DNA of 64,000 nt, taken from the NCBI GenBank assembly GCA_011319805.1, contig SJRY01000244.1:124001-188000 (forward strand). Reading direction: 5' to 3'. The position numbers and the translations under genes are program-made. The notes under the pieces are model-generated. The model was not told the origin of the DNA and did not search any database. It saw only the letters and a program-made list of their open reading frames with translations. Positions 1 to 14,930 of the stretch are shown here, piece after piece; within the stretch, counting starts at the first letter, position 1; each line of letters starts with the position of its first letter. The stretch comes from Macrocybe gigantea. Lineage: Eukaryota > Basidiomycota > Agaricomycetes > Agaricales > Callistosporiaceae.

Positions 1-675
<675 letters not shown>

Positions 676-1449
676 TGTCTTTTTTATATTCCAATGTATG
701 GTGCGAAAAATGAATTCTCTCTCGTGCCTCTGCATTCAATCACCCAGCCTTTAATGATTGACTCATCATTAGCACCTGAGTTCGTCATCGTTGAGTATAA
801 TCAGGGATTCTCTTCGATCATCTGCGCGTTTGTGTCCAATCATCATCAGTCCTTGAGCCATCTATGTCCACCAAGGATAGACAACACAAATCCAACTTAC
901 TGCCACTTCCCCGTACGCCTCATCAGTATCTGATTGCCACATGCTGCGTCGGGATAGACTTTCATTTTGCAACACTCGAAAAGCCAGCGGCTGGAAGTTG
1001 GCGGTGCGTTGCGGCTTTGATTCCCGAGATGGACTGGCACTCTCGTGAGGGTTGTCCGGTTTGAACTCACGCACGCCCGTTCTCCTCATACAACGGACTT
1101 TTCGCGGAAAAAAGGTATCACGTCCAACGGTCCGTCGAACATATAATATATATCATGGGTCGGAATTGCGTGCAAGCGAATCGAATGACCACGCTGCATG
1201 ATCCTCTCCACCACTGGTAGTTTGGGCTCATGAATGGGGGGAGACTTTCGATGGAATATCATGTGGACGCGTCATTCCCCGCATATTTTATGCGAAGAAC
1301 CCCCGCTCAGCGACGGTTGCTCGAAACACACGCCGTTTTGGCTGCCCTTCCTCCGTCTGCAAAATAGGTTGAAAAGGACAAGACTTCATGGCGTCATGTC
1401 AACTCTTTCATACCGATCTCCTTGTGAGCAGAAAGAAGAAAAGCAGAAC
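676..1449. other. intergenic region between two GH10 genes
   Basis: About 770 bases between the stop of the first and the start of the second GH10 gene, presumably 3' flank of the first and promoter of the second. A short AT run resembling a TATA element (TATAATATATAT) lies near 1141-1152, but this is about 300 bases before the start codon. No further gene was recognised. Confidence 0.5.
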
Positions 1450-3249
<1,800 letters not shown>

Positions 3250-3353
3250 CACCATGTTTTGTATTGCACCGAATTGACATACGAGTGAAATTCCCACGGC
3301 ACTCAACTGTTGACCATTGCCTCCTCGAGCGATTCAGCAACAGCAACAACGCC

Positions 3354-3681
3354 ATGGCATCGACGTTCCCAATCATCGTCGTCTTCATCATCGTCGCCTC
3401 TCTCATGACATGCGCCGCTCTTTTCACTCCTAAAGGACCAAACCAAGTGTGAGTGTCGTCCGGAACGCGGCAAGAAACGCACGGCTCAGACTCCTCCTGG
3501 CAGACTCATTCGCACTAGCGTCATGCTGACACTGGCTGCGTGCTATCTCATGTGGATGGTTACATACCTCGCGCAGTTGCATCCCTTGATAGGTGAGAAC
3601 GGTCTTATCGGTTGTCGAATGTCTAATGTTCAGGGCTTCGTATCATACATAGCCCCGATGCATTCAGTTGCGCAAGGTTGA
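3354..3681 (+). CDS. VMA9: V-type proton ATPase subunit e (Vma9-like)
   Basis: Small membrane subunit of the Vo sector of the vacuolar H+-ATPase, which helps assemble the proton channel in endomembranes. Three exons give about 70 residues: MASTFPIIVVFIIVASLM..., a short loop PKGPNQV, then LIRTSVMLTLAACYLMWMVTYLAQLHPLI-APM. There are two hydrophobic helices and the family signature LMW...LAQLHPL-(I/V)-AP. The first intron begins GTGAGT after codon fragment GT and ends at 3504. The second runs from the G after TTGATA to the CATAG before CCCCGATG, which restores the expected APM tail and the stop at 3679-3681. It sits between two xylanase genes and has no evident functional link to them. Confidence 0.88.
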
Positions 3682-3889
3682 GAGGAGCGTTGAAATGTTG
3701 GAGAGGGGTAGCCGGACATTATACCAGGTATTGCCTTTCGCCAACCCTTTAAGTAAACGTGCCACTTAATTACCATAACCCTAGGACTTGTACCCAATGC
3801 TATACATACGCCGTTGTAATACATAGTAATGATTCCTTCAACACGCATTGTTCCTCTTGCTGTCGATGATAAATATCGGTGTCGGTGAA

Positions 3890-5707
3890 TTATCCAGTGG
3901 TGTCGTCGCTTTCGTCTCCGTCCCATCCGTTCATTGAGCTGTCCGTACTAGGAGGTACGTCGTTCGCATCCGCAGCCTCACGTTGGTCCCGGCCTTTGCC
4001 TTTTCCCCAAACCGCGCTCCCCCAAACGTCCTCCTCCGTTCTTCCCTCATCTTTGTATATCTCCGGAATTTCAGAAGTCCAACTGAAGTATTCGGGCCCC
4101 TCCGCGTCCTGCTCGTCGTCCGATCCATTCCACGAGACGTCTCCCTCCATGTCGGTGGACCCGTACCACTCCCCTTCGCTCGTCTCAAAGTCAGCCTCAC
4201 CGGGATCCAGTCGACGGGTATGTGGTCCACGCTCGTCTCCCCTTCTTCGGGCCATAGCTCCTTGCGCGGGAACGCAGGACTGACGAGCTCGATGACCCAG
4301 GTCCCGCGATCGGTTTTGATTCCCTCGCCCTCTTTCTTCAGCGTCAAGAAAGGGCTTTCTTCCACCGCGCGCACGAGAAATTCGATCCATCCACCGCACA
4401 TGACGGCGATGTCGCGCTCGAACCAGAGCTCCTCAACACGCATGAACGCCTCCCGGAACATTTCCATCTTCGTCTTAATGAGCGCGCCGATTTCGCTCAG
4501 CGGCCTCGGCTTCTGCGCTTGCGGGTGCGCGGCGTGGCGATGCGTGACAAGCAGTTCATGCGGCGCATGTGTAGGCGAGTCGGCGGGTAATCGGACAAGG
4601 GTCTTCAGAGCTTCTTCGGCTTTAACCTGCCGTTCGCCGTGAGGCTGTTCGTCCTTTCGCCGAAATATTGCGACACAGCTCGCGCCTCCGAGCTCCTCGT
4701 CCCGGCCCCACTCGTCGACCTCGAGCGCACGTCCGACGCTGGAAATCTGCACGTCATACCTCCACTCCTTCGCCGCGGTCAGACAATAGTCCTCGAATTC
4801 TTCCTTTGTCCATTCAAACTTGTGGTCCGTGTGTCGGAATATGCGGTCGGTGCGTCCCGTCGGATCTGAAAAGCCGCGTCGGGTGGACGGCGGTGCAGCC
4901 GGTGTGGTGAATCTGGCGTTGAATGTGTACGAAGGCGTCGTGAGGAGGAGCAAACGAGGGTGGTATTTTCCAAGCAGGACGGGCGCGAACGCAGGAAAGA
5001 TTTCGGGTGGGAGGTGCTCAATGCTATTGGTGTTGTTTCAAAAACAAAAATCAGTTGCTAATGAAACGAAAGAAGGAGCAAGATACGAACACTTCCGCAG
5101 CGATGATACATTCGACATCGACAAATTCTTCGTTCACGACGCCCAAGCTGCCTTTCCAGAGTTTGACTTCCAGATCCTCCCAGCGGATGCTGGCACTACT
5201 GTAATACGACGCGAAGCCCTCCGATGCCTTCTCGTTTTCTTCATCCCGAGGCGCGGCGGTGCCCTGAACCGCGAACACGAGGCTTTCCGAGGATATATCT
5301 AGGCCCGCTAAGCGGATCGGATGGAGGTTGAGCATCTCGCCGTCGTCATTGTATATGGGAGTCTCGGGAGTAACTGGGCGAGCAATGGGATTTGCTTCAG
5401 GATTTATTGGAGCTGTTGGGAGGATGGAGGAAGGGGGTGAGTTGAGCCATGGCGCTGGTTGACAGAGCACGGAAAGCAGCTGGCCTTCCCCGCACCCAAC
5501 CTCAAGGATCTGAATGTTTGACCTTTCTATCAGCTAACAATCTTCGATAATCTGTGAACAATACCGTACATCTGCTACTCGTTCCGCACGCAACGTGTCC
5601 AGAATCCACATCCGTCGCTGCTGGTACAGCGGAGGAAAGAAAGTCACTTTGAGCTCGGCTTGACTGTCATCCTCGTGTATCGTCTCTGGGTATCCGCTGG
5701 TATCCAT
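3890..5707 (-). CDS. HEN1-type small RNA 2'-O-methyltransferase
   Basis: Catalyses SAM-dependent 2'-O-methylation of the 3'-terminal nucleotide of small RNAs, protecting them from tailing and decay. Exon 1 starts at 5707 (MDTSGYPETIHED...FFPPLYQQRR). The next exon carries the SAM-binding strand ILEVGCGEGQLLSVL. Splicing a short intron around 5035-5085 joins AAEV to IEHLPPEIFPAF, giving the HEN1 metal-binding signature E-V-I-E-H-L. The fourth ligand region HTDHKFEWTKEEFEDYC follows. These are the residues that distinguish HEN1 from ordinary methyltransferases. The catalytic region alone is present: there are no double-stranded-RNA-binding or La-like domains as in plant HEN1, as in animal and bacterial forms. 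The acidic C-terminus needs either one extra base in a CCC run near 4205 or a 47-nt intron. Without either, the frame ends at 3931 in a basic low-complexity tail. Confidence 0.85.
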
Positions 5708-6015
5708 GCTGGCTCCCGAATTGTGTGTGTTGTGTGTCCTTCTGATGATATTGTGGTGTACGAGTCTCTTGCACCTTGTGAGGCTCTGATCCGGGATAGA
5801 TGATGGTACGCTATTCGGCTTCTAACTATGAATCTACGGATGCAAAAAAAAAATTGTTTGATTTCGAAGAATGGATGGTCTGAGAATGGTGACCAGGCTA
5901 CCTGTATGTAAGAGGATGGGAATTGAGTCGCTGGTTTAGACAAAGGTCGGATTATAAGCAAACCGAGACCCAAAGTCCACGCTTTTTGATTCGTACGATG
6001 ATCTCTTTGAGTTCT

Positions 6016-6459
6016 TTAGGATCTCACACACATGCAGCGCTTTAGCGCCCTCGAGGCATGATTTCTGATCAGGCTCAGATGAACAGCAAGCTGTCGGATC
6101 CTATCAGGCCTCGCTGCAGCTTGCGAGTCCGCGTGGCCGGGATCTGGACGACCTAGCTGTGCCTTTCCCGCCCACGAATCAAGGACAAGCTCTACGGTGT
6201 CTTTGGCCTGTTTTGATTTTTGTTCGTCATGATCGGACCACGCGATCTTCGTTTCATCCACGTTTGTTTCGTTGTTTTCTGCAGTTCTGGAGGAGGAGTT
6301 TGGCGCGGGCGCGTCGTGAACAAGCAGCTTGAGGTGTTCATGAATGAATAACCGCGCGCCGCACTTGGCAAATCGATCTGTGTATACTGCACATTGCATC
6401 GCTTTACTCAAGCGCTTGAGTGATTTCGATTCTGACTCCTGATACAGCAAGTGCTGCAT
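6016..6459 (-). CDS. possible small hypothetical protein
   Basis: A single uninterrupted 147-codon frame starting with ATG at 6459, in the about 950-base gap between the HEN1 start and the third GH10 stop. The middle is polar (many Glu, Lys, Asn) and the C-terminus has an Ala/Arg-rich helix-like stretch. No domain, signal peptide or membrane segment is recognisable and no intron is needed. It may be spurious, since the region would otherwise be HEN1 promoter and GH10 3' flank. Apart from this frame I see nothing in 5708-6656. Confidence 0.25.
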   Translation of the reverse strand: MQHLLYQESESKSLKRLSKAMQCAVYTDRFAKCGARLFIHEHLKLLVHDAPAPNSSSRTAENNETNVDETKIAWSDHDEQKSKQAKDTVELVLDSWAGKAQLGRPDPGHADSQAAARPDRIRQLAVHLSLIRNHASRALKRCMCVRS

Positions 6460-6656
6460 GCTGAACGCACAAGTTCGGCAGATAAACCCATCCGTAAAAA
6501 TACACGCGAAAACGCCTCTTTTACACTTGCGGTTTACTCCATTGTTACGTACTCTCTTTCAAAAACATCTGCGAGGTGTCAAAAAGATGTGCTATTCCTT
6601 TTATTTTTTACCCTGAACCTTAGAAACTGATCGAGGGGGCTCTTCGGGCAAAGCCT

Positions 6657-8129
<1,473 letters not shown>

Positions 8130-8176
8130 AGCTGAAGAATGTTACTTAGTATGAGGACCGCCATGAAATGGACGCG

Positions 8177-8187
8177 TTTATATATAC
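8177..8187 (-). promoter_or_regulatory. TATA box of the minus-strand GH10 gene
   Basis: Read on the minus strand this is TATATATAAAC, about 50 bases upstream of the start codon at 8129. With initiation about 30 bases downstream the leader would be only some 20 nt. This is a sequence-only prediction. Confidence 0.5.
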
Positions 8188-8189
8188 AC

Positions 8190-9140
8190 ACGGGATTGTG
8201 CGATGATTTTCCGGGCGGAGGCTCAGACCATGGACGTTGGTCCACATGAGTAAAGGATAATATGTTTGAAACTAGAGAAAGAAGATACTGTGAGAGCCTG
8301 CAACGAGCCTTTTGTCCGACTGAAACGTCCTCTCGACAGAAACGACATCCTTTCGACAGAAACGGACCGTCGACTGCCCCACTGTCCTGCCATAGACGAC
8401 CAATTCCTCTCAAGCTCACCTGAGGGACCATTCCACAGATGCCTGAGAAGGAATATGCGTCGCAGGCTCATTACTTAAATGAACGAAATATTCACGCGTT
8501 GAGAGGTCATGTCTACAGACGATTTATCCGATAGGTCCAAGGGCAGCACTCGCACAAAATAGAATCAGCATTACAGGACTGGTCCAATTCCACAGCACCT
8601 ATACATAGATCAGTACACAAAGCAAGGACAGCAAGGGCATGTAGATGGTTCCCAGTCGCATCGATCCACCCTTCCAAGTCAGTCCTGCCAGGTCATGAGC
8701 ACCAGCCGAAACGATGCCTCCACAACAAGTCATGAGATGGTCAAAGCGAGAGCACCGAATGCGACGAGAACCATCCGACGTCCGCAAGCGAACGCCTTTG
8801 GGTCGATCTGGGGGACGGGAACGCGGACAAGCAGGCGGAGAAGCTTAAAACAAGCCCGAACTTTTGAGTCCACCGTGAAAATTGTTCAGAAGAAAAGCCA
8901 AAACGGGAAAGCAGGTCTCTTTATATCTTTGACCTTGTTTGTGATTACATAAGCAGACCAAAAAGTCAAGTCACGGGGAGCCTAAATACCCGAAATAAAT
9001 CACAGGTGCAAGTGAGCCAGCAGTCATGAAAGTCTGGTTCTAGCTGGCACCGGTGCTTTGCACACCCCATGCTCCTTGCTCATTTGCGTTCTGACTGATT
9101 CTTGTGACGATCGACGCAGTTTGGGCCAAAATTTACAGAA
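8190..9140. other. intergenic: divergent promoters of GH10 and PEX11
   Basis: About 950 bases between the divergently transcribed xylanase and PEX11 genes. It contains a near-repeated motif (TCGACAGAAACG, twice around 8332-8364). Short minus-strand frames around 8599-8787 are cysteine-containing but match no family I know. No gene called. Confidence 0.4.
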
Positions 9141-10363
9141 ATGTCCATGTCAAAGCCCGTTACGCTTGCCCGGTTGAATGACTTAATTCTTGGGTCATTC
9201 GTGTTCGTTCCGCCGTCGGAAACGCTAGATCATCTCGTTCGGTATCTGAGTACCTGGAGTGGCAGCGAGTTGCGTAGTCTTTAACTCTATCGAATTTGCA
9301 TTGACGTCCGCTTCTACAGTAAGTTATTTATGGTAAATCTTCTGTCGTGGCTTCGCGAATCATTAGATCGGTCTGACGCGTCGTCTTTTTACATTTAGGT
9401 AGTTCAATATGCGGTCAAGGTCTTGATCCCGCTGCTGAATCTTCGAGCGCGCCTTCAACATCGTGCTGGCCTTCGAAAGGCATCAACGAGTAGTGCCGCG
9501 GCCGGGTTGGCTAAACTGAGCAGCCTCCTCGGCGATTCGCGCACTTTATGGAGAATATGGGGTAAGTGCGCTAGGACAAGGGCATCCGAAATTTCCTGAA
9601 TCGAGCTCATCCATCCTTCCAGGCCTTCTACCCATCGTTCAATGGCTGATCTCCCTAGAGCGGAGCCAGCAAGCAACTCGAACCCTTCTGACAGTCGAAC
9701 GTCTCCAGGGTTGGTCCATGCTGGCGTATTATCCCTTGGAACATCTCTACTACCTGTGTTCTCATGGGATCATTCCTTCCACCATTCCGAACCCGCTGGC
9801 GATCTTGTCCTCGAAAGCAAAAGCAATCAAACTCAATCCCAATGCCATGAGCATCTGGTCCTGCCGGTTCTGGGCCTTGTATGTCGCGCTTCAGTTCGTT
9901 CACCTCGCAGAAGATAGGAAATTGCTGTTGAAGGCGCAGCGTACGTTGAAGAAAGCGAAGGGGACAGGATCGAACCAAGCTGAAAAGGAGGAACTGCAAA
10001 GAAGATGGGATGCTTACTGGTCGGAAGTATTGGTGAACATTGGGTATCTTCCTCTTACAGTCCATTGGTAAGATGATATTAACGCTCACTCTGCTTATCC
10101 AACTGATATTTATCTTGCAATTCAGGTCGTTGGAGAAAGGCCTTTTCAAAAATGATGTCAGTATTGCACTTTTTGGAAACAATTCCTCGTTCTCATTCCA
10201 TGCATCTCAGGTTTGGGTTGGTGTGTTTGGGCTAATAGCTGGGTTGGCTTCTTTCAGAAGTGGATGGAGGGCCACCGCTTTACCTTCCCCGCCTGCACCT
10301 CCCGAGGTCTTCGAAACTCCCAAAGCGGAAGAAACTGTCGTCGGCTATGACGCCGGAAACTAA
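9141..10363 (+). CDS. PEX11: PEX11-family peroxisomal membrane protein
   Basis: Peroxin 11, which elongates and divides peroxisomal membranes. The ATG at 9141 gives MSMSKPVTLARLNDLILGSF, then LVRYLSTWSGSDKLFMVVQYAVKVLIPLLNLRARLQHRAGL, the typical PEX11 N-terminal amphipathic region. The central part (LERLQGWSMLAYYPLEHLYYL, FWALYVALQFVHL) and the C-terminal SLEKGLFKNDVWVGVFGLIAGLASF, with its glycine-rich helix, are also typical. The DKLFM segment is encoded by a 13-nt micro-exon at 9320-9332, between introns 9269-9319 and 9333-9398. Further introns lie around 9561-9620, 10070-10123 and 10155-10208. Stop TAA at 10361-10363. Length about 300 residues, somewhat longer than yeast Pex11. Confidence 0.88.
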
Positions 10364-10663
10364 ATGCTAGAACTCGGGAGGCGGCTATTTTTTTTCTAGA
10401 GCGTGCTATATAGTTATCCTAAATATCGGTTACGTGTACATGGGTGTACGTACCGACTATTTCTGTATCTTAGGAGCTGGAGGTATAGAGCAATTGTAAG
10501 AAAACGTACTCGAGGACTTGACTTGCCGTCAGGTTTGTTTATGTTTCCCACAAAAACTTTCATCCTCACGCGACGTAGTGTGCCTCTTCTGAACGGGGAA
10601 TCTCATACATCAGGTCTTATTAACGTCCTTGACCTTCACATCAGATAATCAGCCTTTATTGCC
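10364..10663. other. short intergenic spacer PEX11-MED22
   Basis: Three hundred bases between two co-directional genes. A T-run at 10388-10395 follows the PEX11 stop. No gene seen. Confidence 0.4.
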
Positions 10664-11249
10664 ATGTCGGAAGTCCCACAAACCGATGTTTCTCGTCCGT
10701 CCGCGCTACCCACGGCGAATCTTTCACAACGACCGACCGCGCAGGTCCCTGTGGAGCAGAACTCTGCTGAATACCTTGACGGGATCGAAGAGGAATGGAA
10801 CAAGCGGGTGGATATGGAAATAGAGACTCTGGTTGATGGCATGGTCGACCTCGTCAGTCTAGCATCGGTGAGCAACTGTCTGTCTTGTTCCGACATGCTT
10901 GTCTGACGTATTCGGCGTTCAAGATTGGGGACAAGGACAAATTTCGTATCGCGCAAGAAGCGTTTCAGGCTCAGTGCCGCGCCGAATCAATGGTAAGAAT
11001 AAATGCGACTAATCCTCGAAGCATCCACGGAAGCAATACGCGTCTCTTTCCATGCAGGTCCGGGCAGCTAATTCGCTCCTCTCCATCACCCACTCCATGA
11101 AACTATTACTCCTCTTGTCAGATGAAGCGCAACTCGCTCATCGGCGTGATGCGGAGCTGAAGGTCGTCCAAGAGGAGAGAGAGCAGGCACGTAAACAGGT
11201 CATCGATCTTCTTAACGAACTCTTGGTCCCAAAGCGAATATCATCATGA
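10664..11249 (+). CDS. MED22: Mediator of RNA polymerase II transcription subunit 22
   Basis: Mediator head-module subunit (Surf5/Med22 family), which links activators to RNA polymerase II in the nucleus. Three exons: the first has a polar N-terminus followed by YLDGIEEEWNKRVDMEIETLVDGMVDLVSLAS. The second has IGDKDKFRIAQEAFQAQCRAESM. The third has VRAANSLLSITHSMKLLLLLSDEAQLAHRRDAEL and a charged coiled-coil tail. The Med22 core (N-K-R-V-D-x-E-I-E-T-L-V, then A-x-S-L-L-x-I-T-H-x-M-K-L-L-L-L-L-S-D) is clear. The ATG at 10664 is the first in frame. About 150 residues, normal for the family. Confidence 0.88.
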
Positions 11250-12132
11250 CTTCTTGGATGCAATATGCTCTCGCTAGATCTGAAATACGTGAAAGCTTCA
11301 CTATTGTGGAACACGATCTCATCCTAGCTCTGCCTTCAGACTTGTAACGAAGAGTCCGACTGCATTGCGAGGAATTCCGGGTCGACGCGATTAGACAGAA
11401 AACGATCCTTTACCTTGTCTCACTGTGAGAAGGCCATTTTATTTCCGCCTTAGACATTTCAGGTCGTACGTTTGGCGATGAGTTGGCGTTGGGCTTACTC
11501 CGTTGACTTAAATCTGAAGGCAAGTTATTCCCGTAATCTAATACCCTTAGTGCTCAAGAATCACAGGTTGTGATCTCAGTCGCCATTTCAAATGCCATTT
11601 TACGGAGCGGCTTGACGCTCTGATCCTCTATGCCTGATTGTTGTCATATTTCTATCTGTGCGCAACTCAGATTTCAATCGATCACCTCCGGCTGCAGCGC
11701 AGCTGACTTCGACCTAATAAATTGTCACGAGGTCCAAACGAGCGTCTTTCGTATCCATCAGACTTTGGAAGTCTTCCAACTTCCAGCACCTTTATTTGGC
11801 TTTAAGCCGTCCATCAACCCCACCGCCATGACTGAAAACTCTTTCCGGTAATTGTTGTGTCCTTTCCTCCTTTAGGAGCATAATACACACGAGCCCTTCA
11901 AAAATCGTATCACCTGGTCTGAGAGTTTGGATGACACACGATTCTACACTACTTATTGGTGCACCTAATTTGTTATCTCTTTCTGTGGCTGCGTCGCTCA
12001 TCTACGTGTTCTGAATAGATGATTCCTCCCCTAGGTCATGCCTTCGACTAACGGAGCAATTCATCTTCATGATCCTGGTATATAAGATGACAATAGAGCT
12101 CAGAATGGCCAACCTGCAATTGCCATTCCTAC
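11250..12132. other. intergenic region upstream of alcohol oxidase
   Basis: About 880 bases. There are only short non-conserved frames on both strands. Presumably 3' flank of MED22 and promoter of the alcohol oxidase gene. Confidence 0.4.
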
Positions 12133-14930
12133 ATGTCCTCAAACGAACAATACGATATCATCTTCGCTGGCGGTACGCAGCCGCCGCACCCTCCGCCTGG
12201 TCCCGTACAAATGTTCAACATTCTAAAACCTAGGTGGAGCATCTGCTTGCATTACTGCTGGTCGACTGGCGGCGGCCGACCCATCACTGAAAATTCTTGT
12301 AAGTGTCAACTGAACCTTCCGCTTATTGTTCTCAGTACGATCGTTGTCGTCGCTACTCGAGATTTTGGAAGCGGGGACGATTACGAAGGAGCTGCCCGAA
12401 CATACCCAACCCGCGCGGTATTTCAGCAATCTCGTCGCAGGCGGACCCACCTTGACCCTGCATGCGAGCAAGCCAAGCCAAAACCTTGCCGGTCGGTCGG
12501 TCATTGTTCCCATGGGCAGATGCGTCGGTGGAGGCTCGAGCGTCAACTGTGAGAAGCACCCTAAATCCTTCAAGTGACAAAGGTATTGACATATTCACTG
12601 CGTAGTTGCCATGTATACGCGAGCTGCTGCCTCGGACTATGATGACTGGGAGACGGTCTACAAAAACCCTGGATGGAGTTCGAAGGAAATTATATCCCTG
12701 CTGAAGAAGGTCGGTCCCCCTGTATCAACTGCGGGCTATATTTGACAAGTCCTTTGGGACCATAGGCTGAGTCTTTCGAGCGCGGCAATACTGGAGCCTA
12801 TTCGACCCACGGAGTGTCCGGACCCTTGAAGATTTCGTATGCCAAGAGCAACGTCAATGTGGCGACGGAGTTCCTGAATGTCGCTGCTCAGTGGGACAAA
12901 GAACGGGGTTTCACGGAAGATATAAACGGATTCTTTAACTGTGATGCATATGGAGTAAGAATCCCGCTCTGTCCGCTTTACGGGAGATCTTTGCTCTGAT
13001 CAGCATCTGATAACAGCAATGGCCTCGGTTCGTACTCTGGACATAGTGGCTACATCATTAGCATAACCGATTCTCAGATACGTTGACTGGCAAAACGGGA
13101 GACGTTCTGATACAGCTCATTCCTATGTATACAATCAGTCTCAGAACAGCAATCTGAAAATTCTGCCTAAGCACAGGGTAGTTCGCGTTATCTTTGAGTA
13201 CGTCAAGCGTTCCTGCTCGTTTTTCCATTGCTGATCAAGGCAAAGGGGCAAACGTGCTGTTGGTGTGGAGTGCGTTGATGACGCTAAAGGTCGTGGCAAG
13301 GCCGGGCAAGCGTTGGAAGCTTTAAATTTCTATGCTTCGCGACTTGTGGTTCTGTCGGCGGGCGCATTCGGAACACCGGCCATCTTGGAAAGGTAAAAGT
13401 CTCTGCGATTCTTCCTGCTCCATAACACTTACAGATTACAATCAGATCTGGAATAGGGTCACAATCCATCCTCGCAGCAAATAATATCCGACAATTCGTC
13501 GACTTGCCTGGAGTAGGGGAACATTACATGGGTAAGCGACCATTGACCATGCTAAAAAATCTGAACCACTTATCGCAGTCGACAGATCACAATGTCATAT
13601 TTTGTCCGTATGTCACCAGTGAAGACGCCGATACCCTTGACGTTGTATTTCGTGGAAGTGAGAAGGATCTTGAACGTAAGCCGATCTTTTTTTTTGTCAT
13701 TTCATTGCTGAATACTCCGACTGTGGTCAGCTTTCGTAAAGCAGTGGACATTAGATGGTCAAGGCTTGCTGTCTCTCAAGTTGCATTTACGCTATTGACT
13801 CTAAATACTCGTTGGCTGATTTTTTCTTCTCCAGTGCGGTAGATGCAGGTGTAAAATTGCGACCCCATCAGAAAGACCTCAATGAAATCGGACCTTCATT
13901 CACGCCACGCTGGAAGGAGTATTTCGAGAATGCCCCGGATAAGCCCGCTCTGCTGATGGTGAGCTACACTGCGTGAGATTCGAGATCTGTTTTCTGCTTG
14001 TGATACATTCACCAATTGTGCATATGCTCAGTCATCCCGGTGCCACAGCTGCCCCTCATGGCAAGTCATTTAGCATAGCATACTTTACTGTGGGTGGATC
14101 CAATTTTTCTTGTTCCTTTCGCGTTCGACTGCTGACAGGTTGGCTAGGCCTATCCTATTTCTACTGGGCGGGTGCATATCCAATCGGGCCTCGATCCCTA
14201 TGGACCTCTGGCGTTTGAACCAGGATACTTGACTGAGTAAAGACTTCTATCAAACATGTGATGGTGTTGGATTTATCATTCCTTCCCTTTTGTACAGTCC
14301 TGCGGATGTCGATATTCTCAGATGGGGTTACAAGGTGTCACGAGAGCTTGCACGTAGGATGAAGTTCGTGCGCGGGGAATTCTGGCCTGGTCATCCGACG
14401 TTCCCTGAGGGCAGCGCGGCTGCGATTCAGCATACGCAACCTGCAGACATCGATGCTCCAGACATCGAGTACACCGAACAAGATAACAAAGCTATCGATG
14501 ACTTCCATCGACGGAAGGGTCAGTCTTTTAACTGATTCACTTGTTCTGAGCATGCACCTCTGACTATCCATCTTCTGTATCAGTGGAAACATCTTGGCAC
14601 TCTGTAAGCGTTCAAGGCATGTCATGCAGCGCATAGTTTAATCCATCACAATTCCAGATTGGCACATGTGCCATGAAGCCACGAGAGCAAGGTGGCGTCG
14701 TCGATCCGCGACTCAACGTATACGGCGTCGAGAACCTCAAGATTGCCGGTACGTGATTTTGCGTTCTTCTCTTTCCGCCTTTCGCCTGACATATCGTCTT
14801 CTCATCAGACTGCAGCATCACGCCCTACAATGTATCCGCCAACACGTACAACACCGCTATTGCGATTGGCGAAAAGGCGGCCGTCATCATCGCGGAGGAT
14901 CTCGGAATAAGCGGTGTCACGAAGGAATGA
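12133..14930 (+). CDS. GMC oxidoreductase, alcohol (methanol) oxidase type
   Basis: FAD-dependent oxidase that converts short primary alcohols to aldehydes with release of H2O2. In wood-decay fungi this activity is tied to methanol from lignin demethylation and to peroxide supply. The first splice join gives the FAD Rossmann motif (DIIFAGGGASACITAGRLAAADPSLKILILEAG, in two exons). GMC signatures follow: MGRCVGGGSSVN and the AOX-typical AMYTRAAASDYDDWE, then RYVDWQNGRRSDTAHSYV. The C-terminal active-site His is at TWHSLGTCAMKP and the partner Asn in PYNVSANTYNTAIAIGEKAA. About eleven introns. The frame is intact throughout, including YPISTGRVHIQSGLDPYGPL around 14155-14212. The protein ends GISGVTKE, with no SKL- or ARF-like peroxisomal signal and no N-terminal signal peptide. 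Confidence 0.92.

Noticed and set aside
8599..8787. Minus-strand cysteine-containing frame resembling a hydrophobin
   Set aside because: The spacing of cysteines does not fit the C-CC-C-C-CC-C pattern and no signal peptide or consistent splice model was found.
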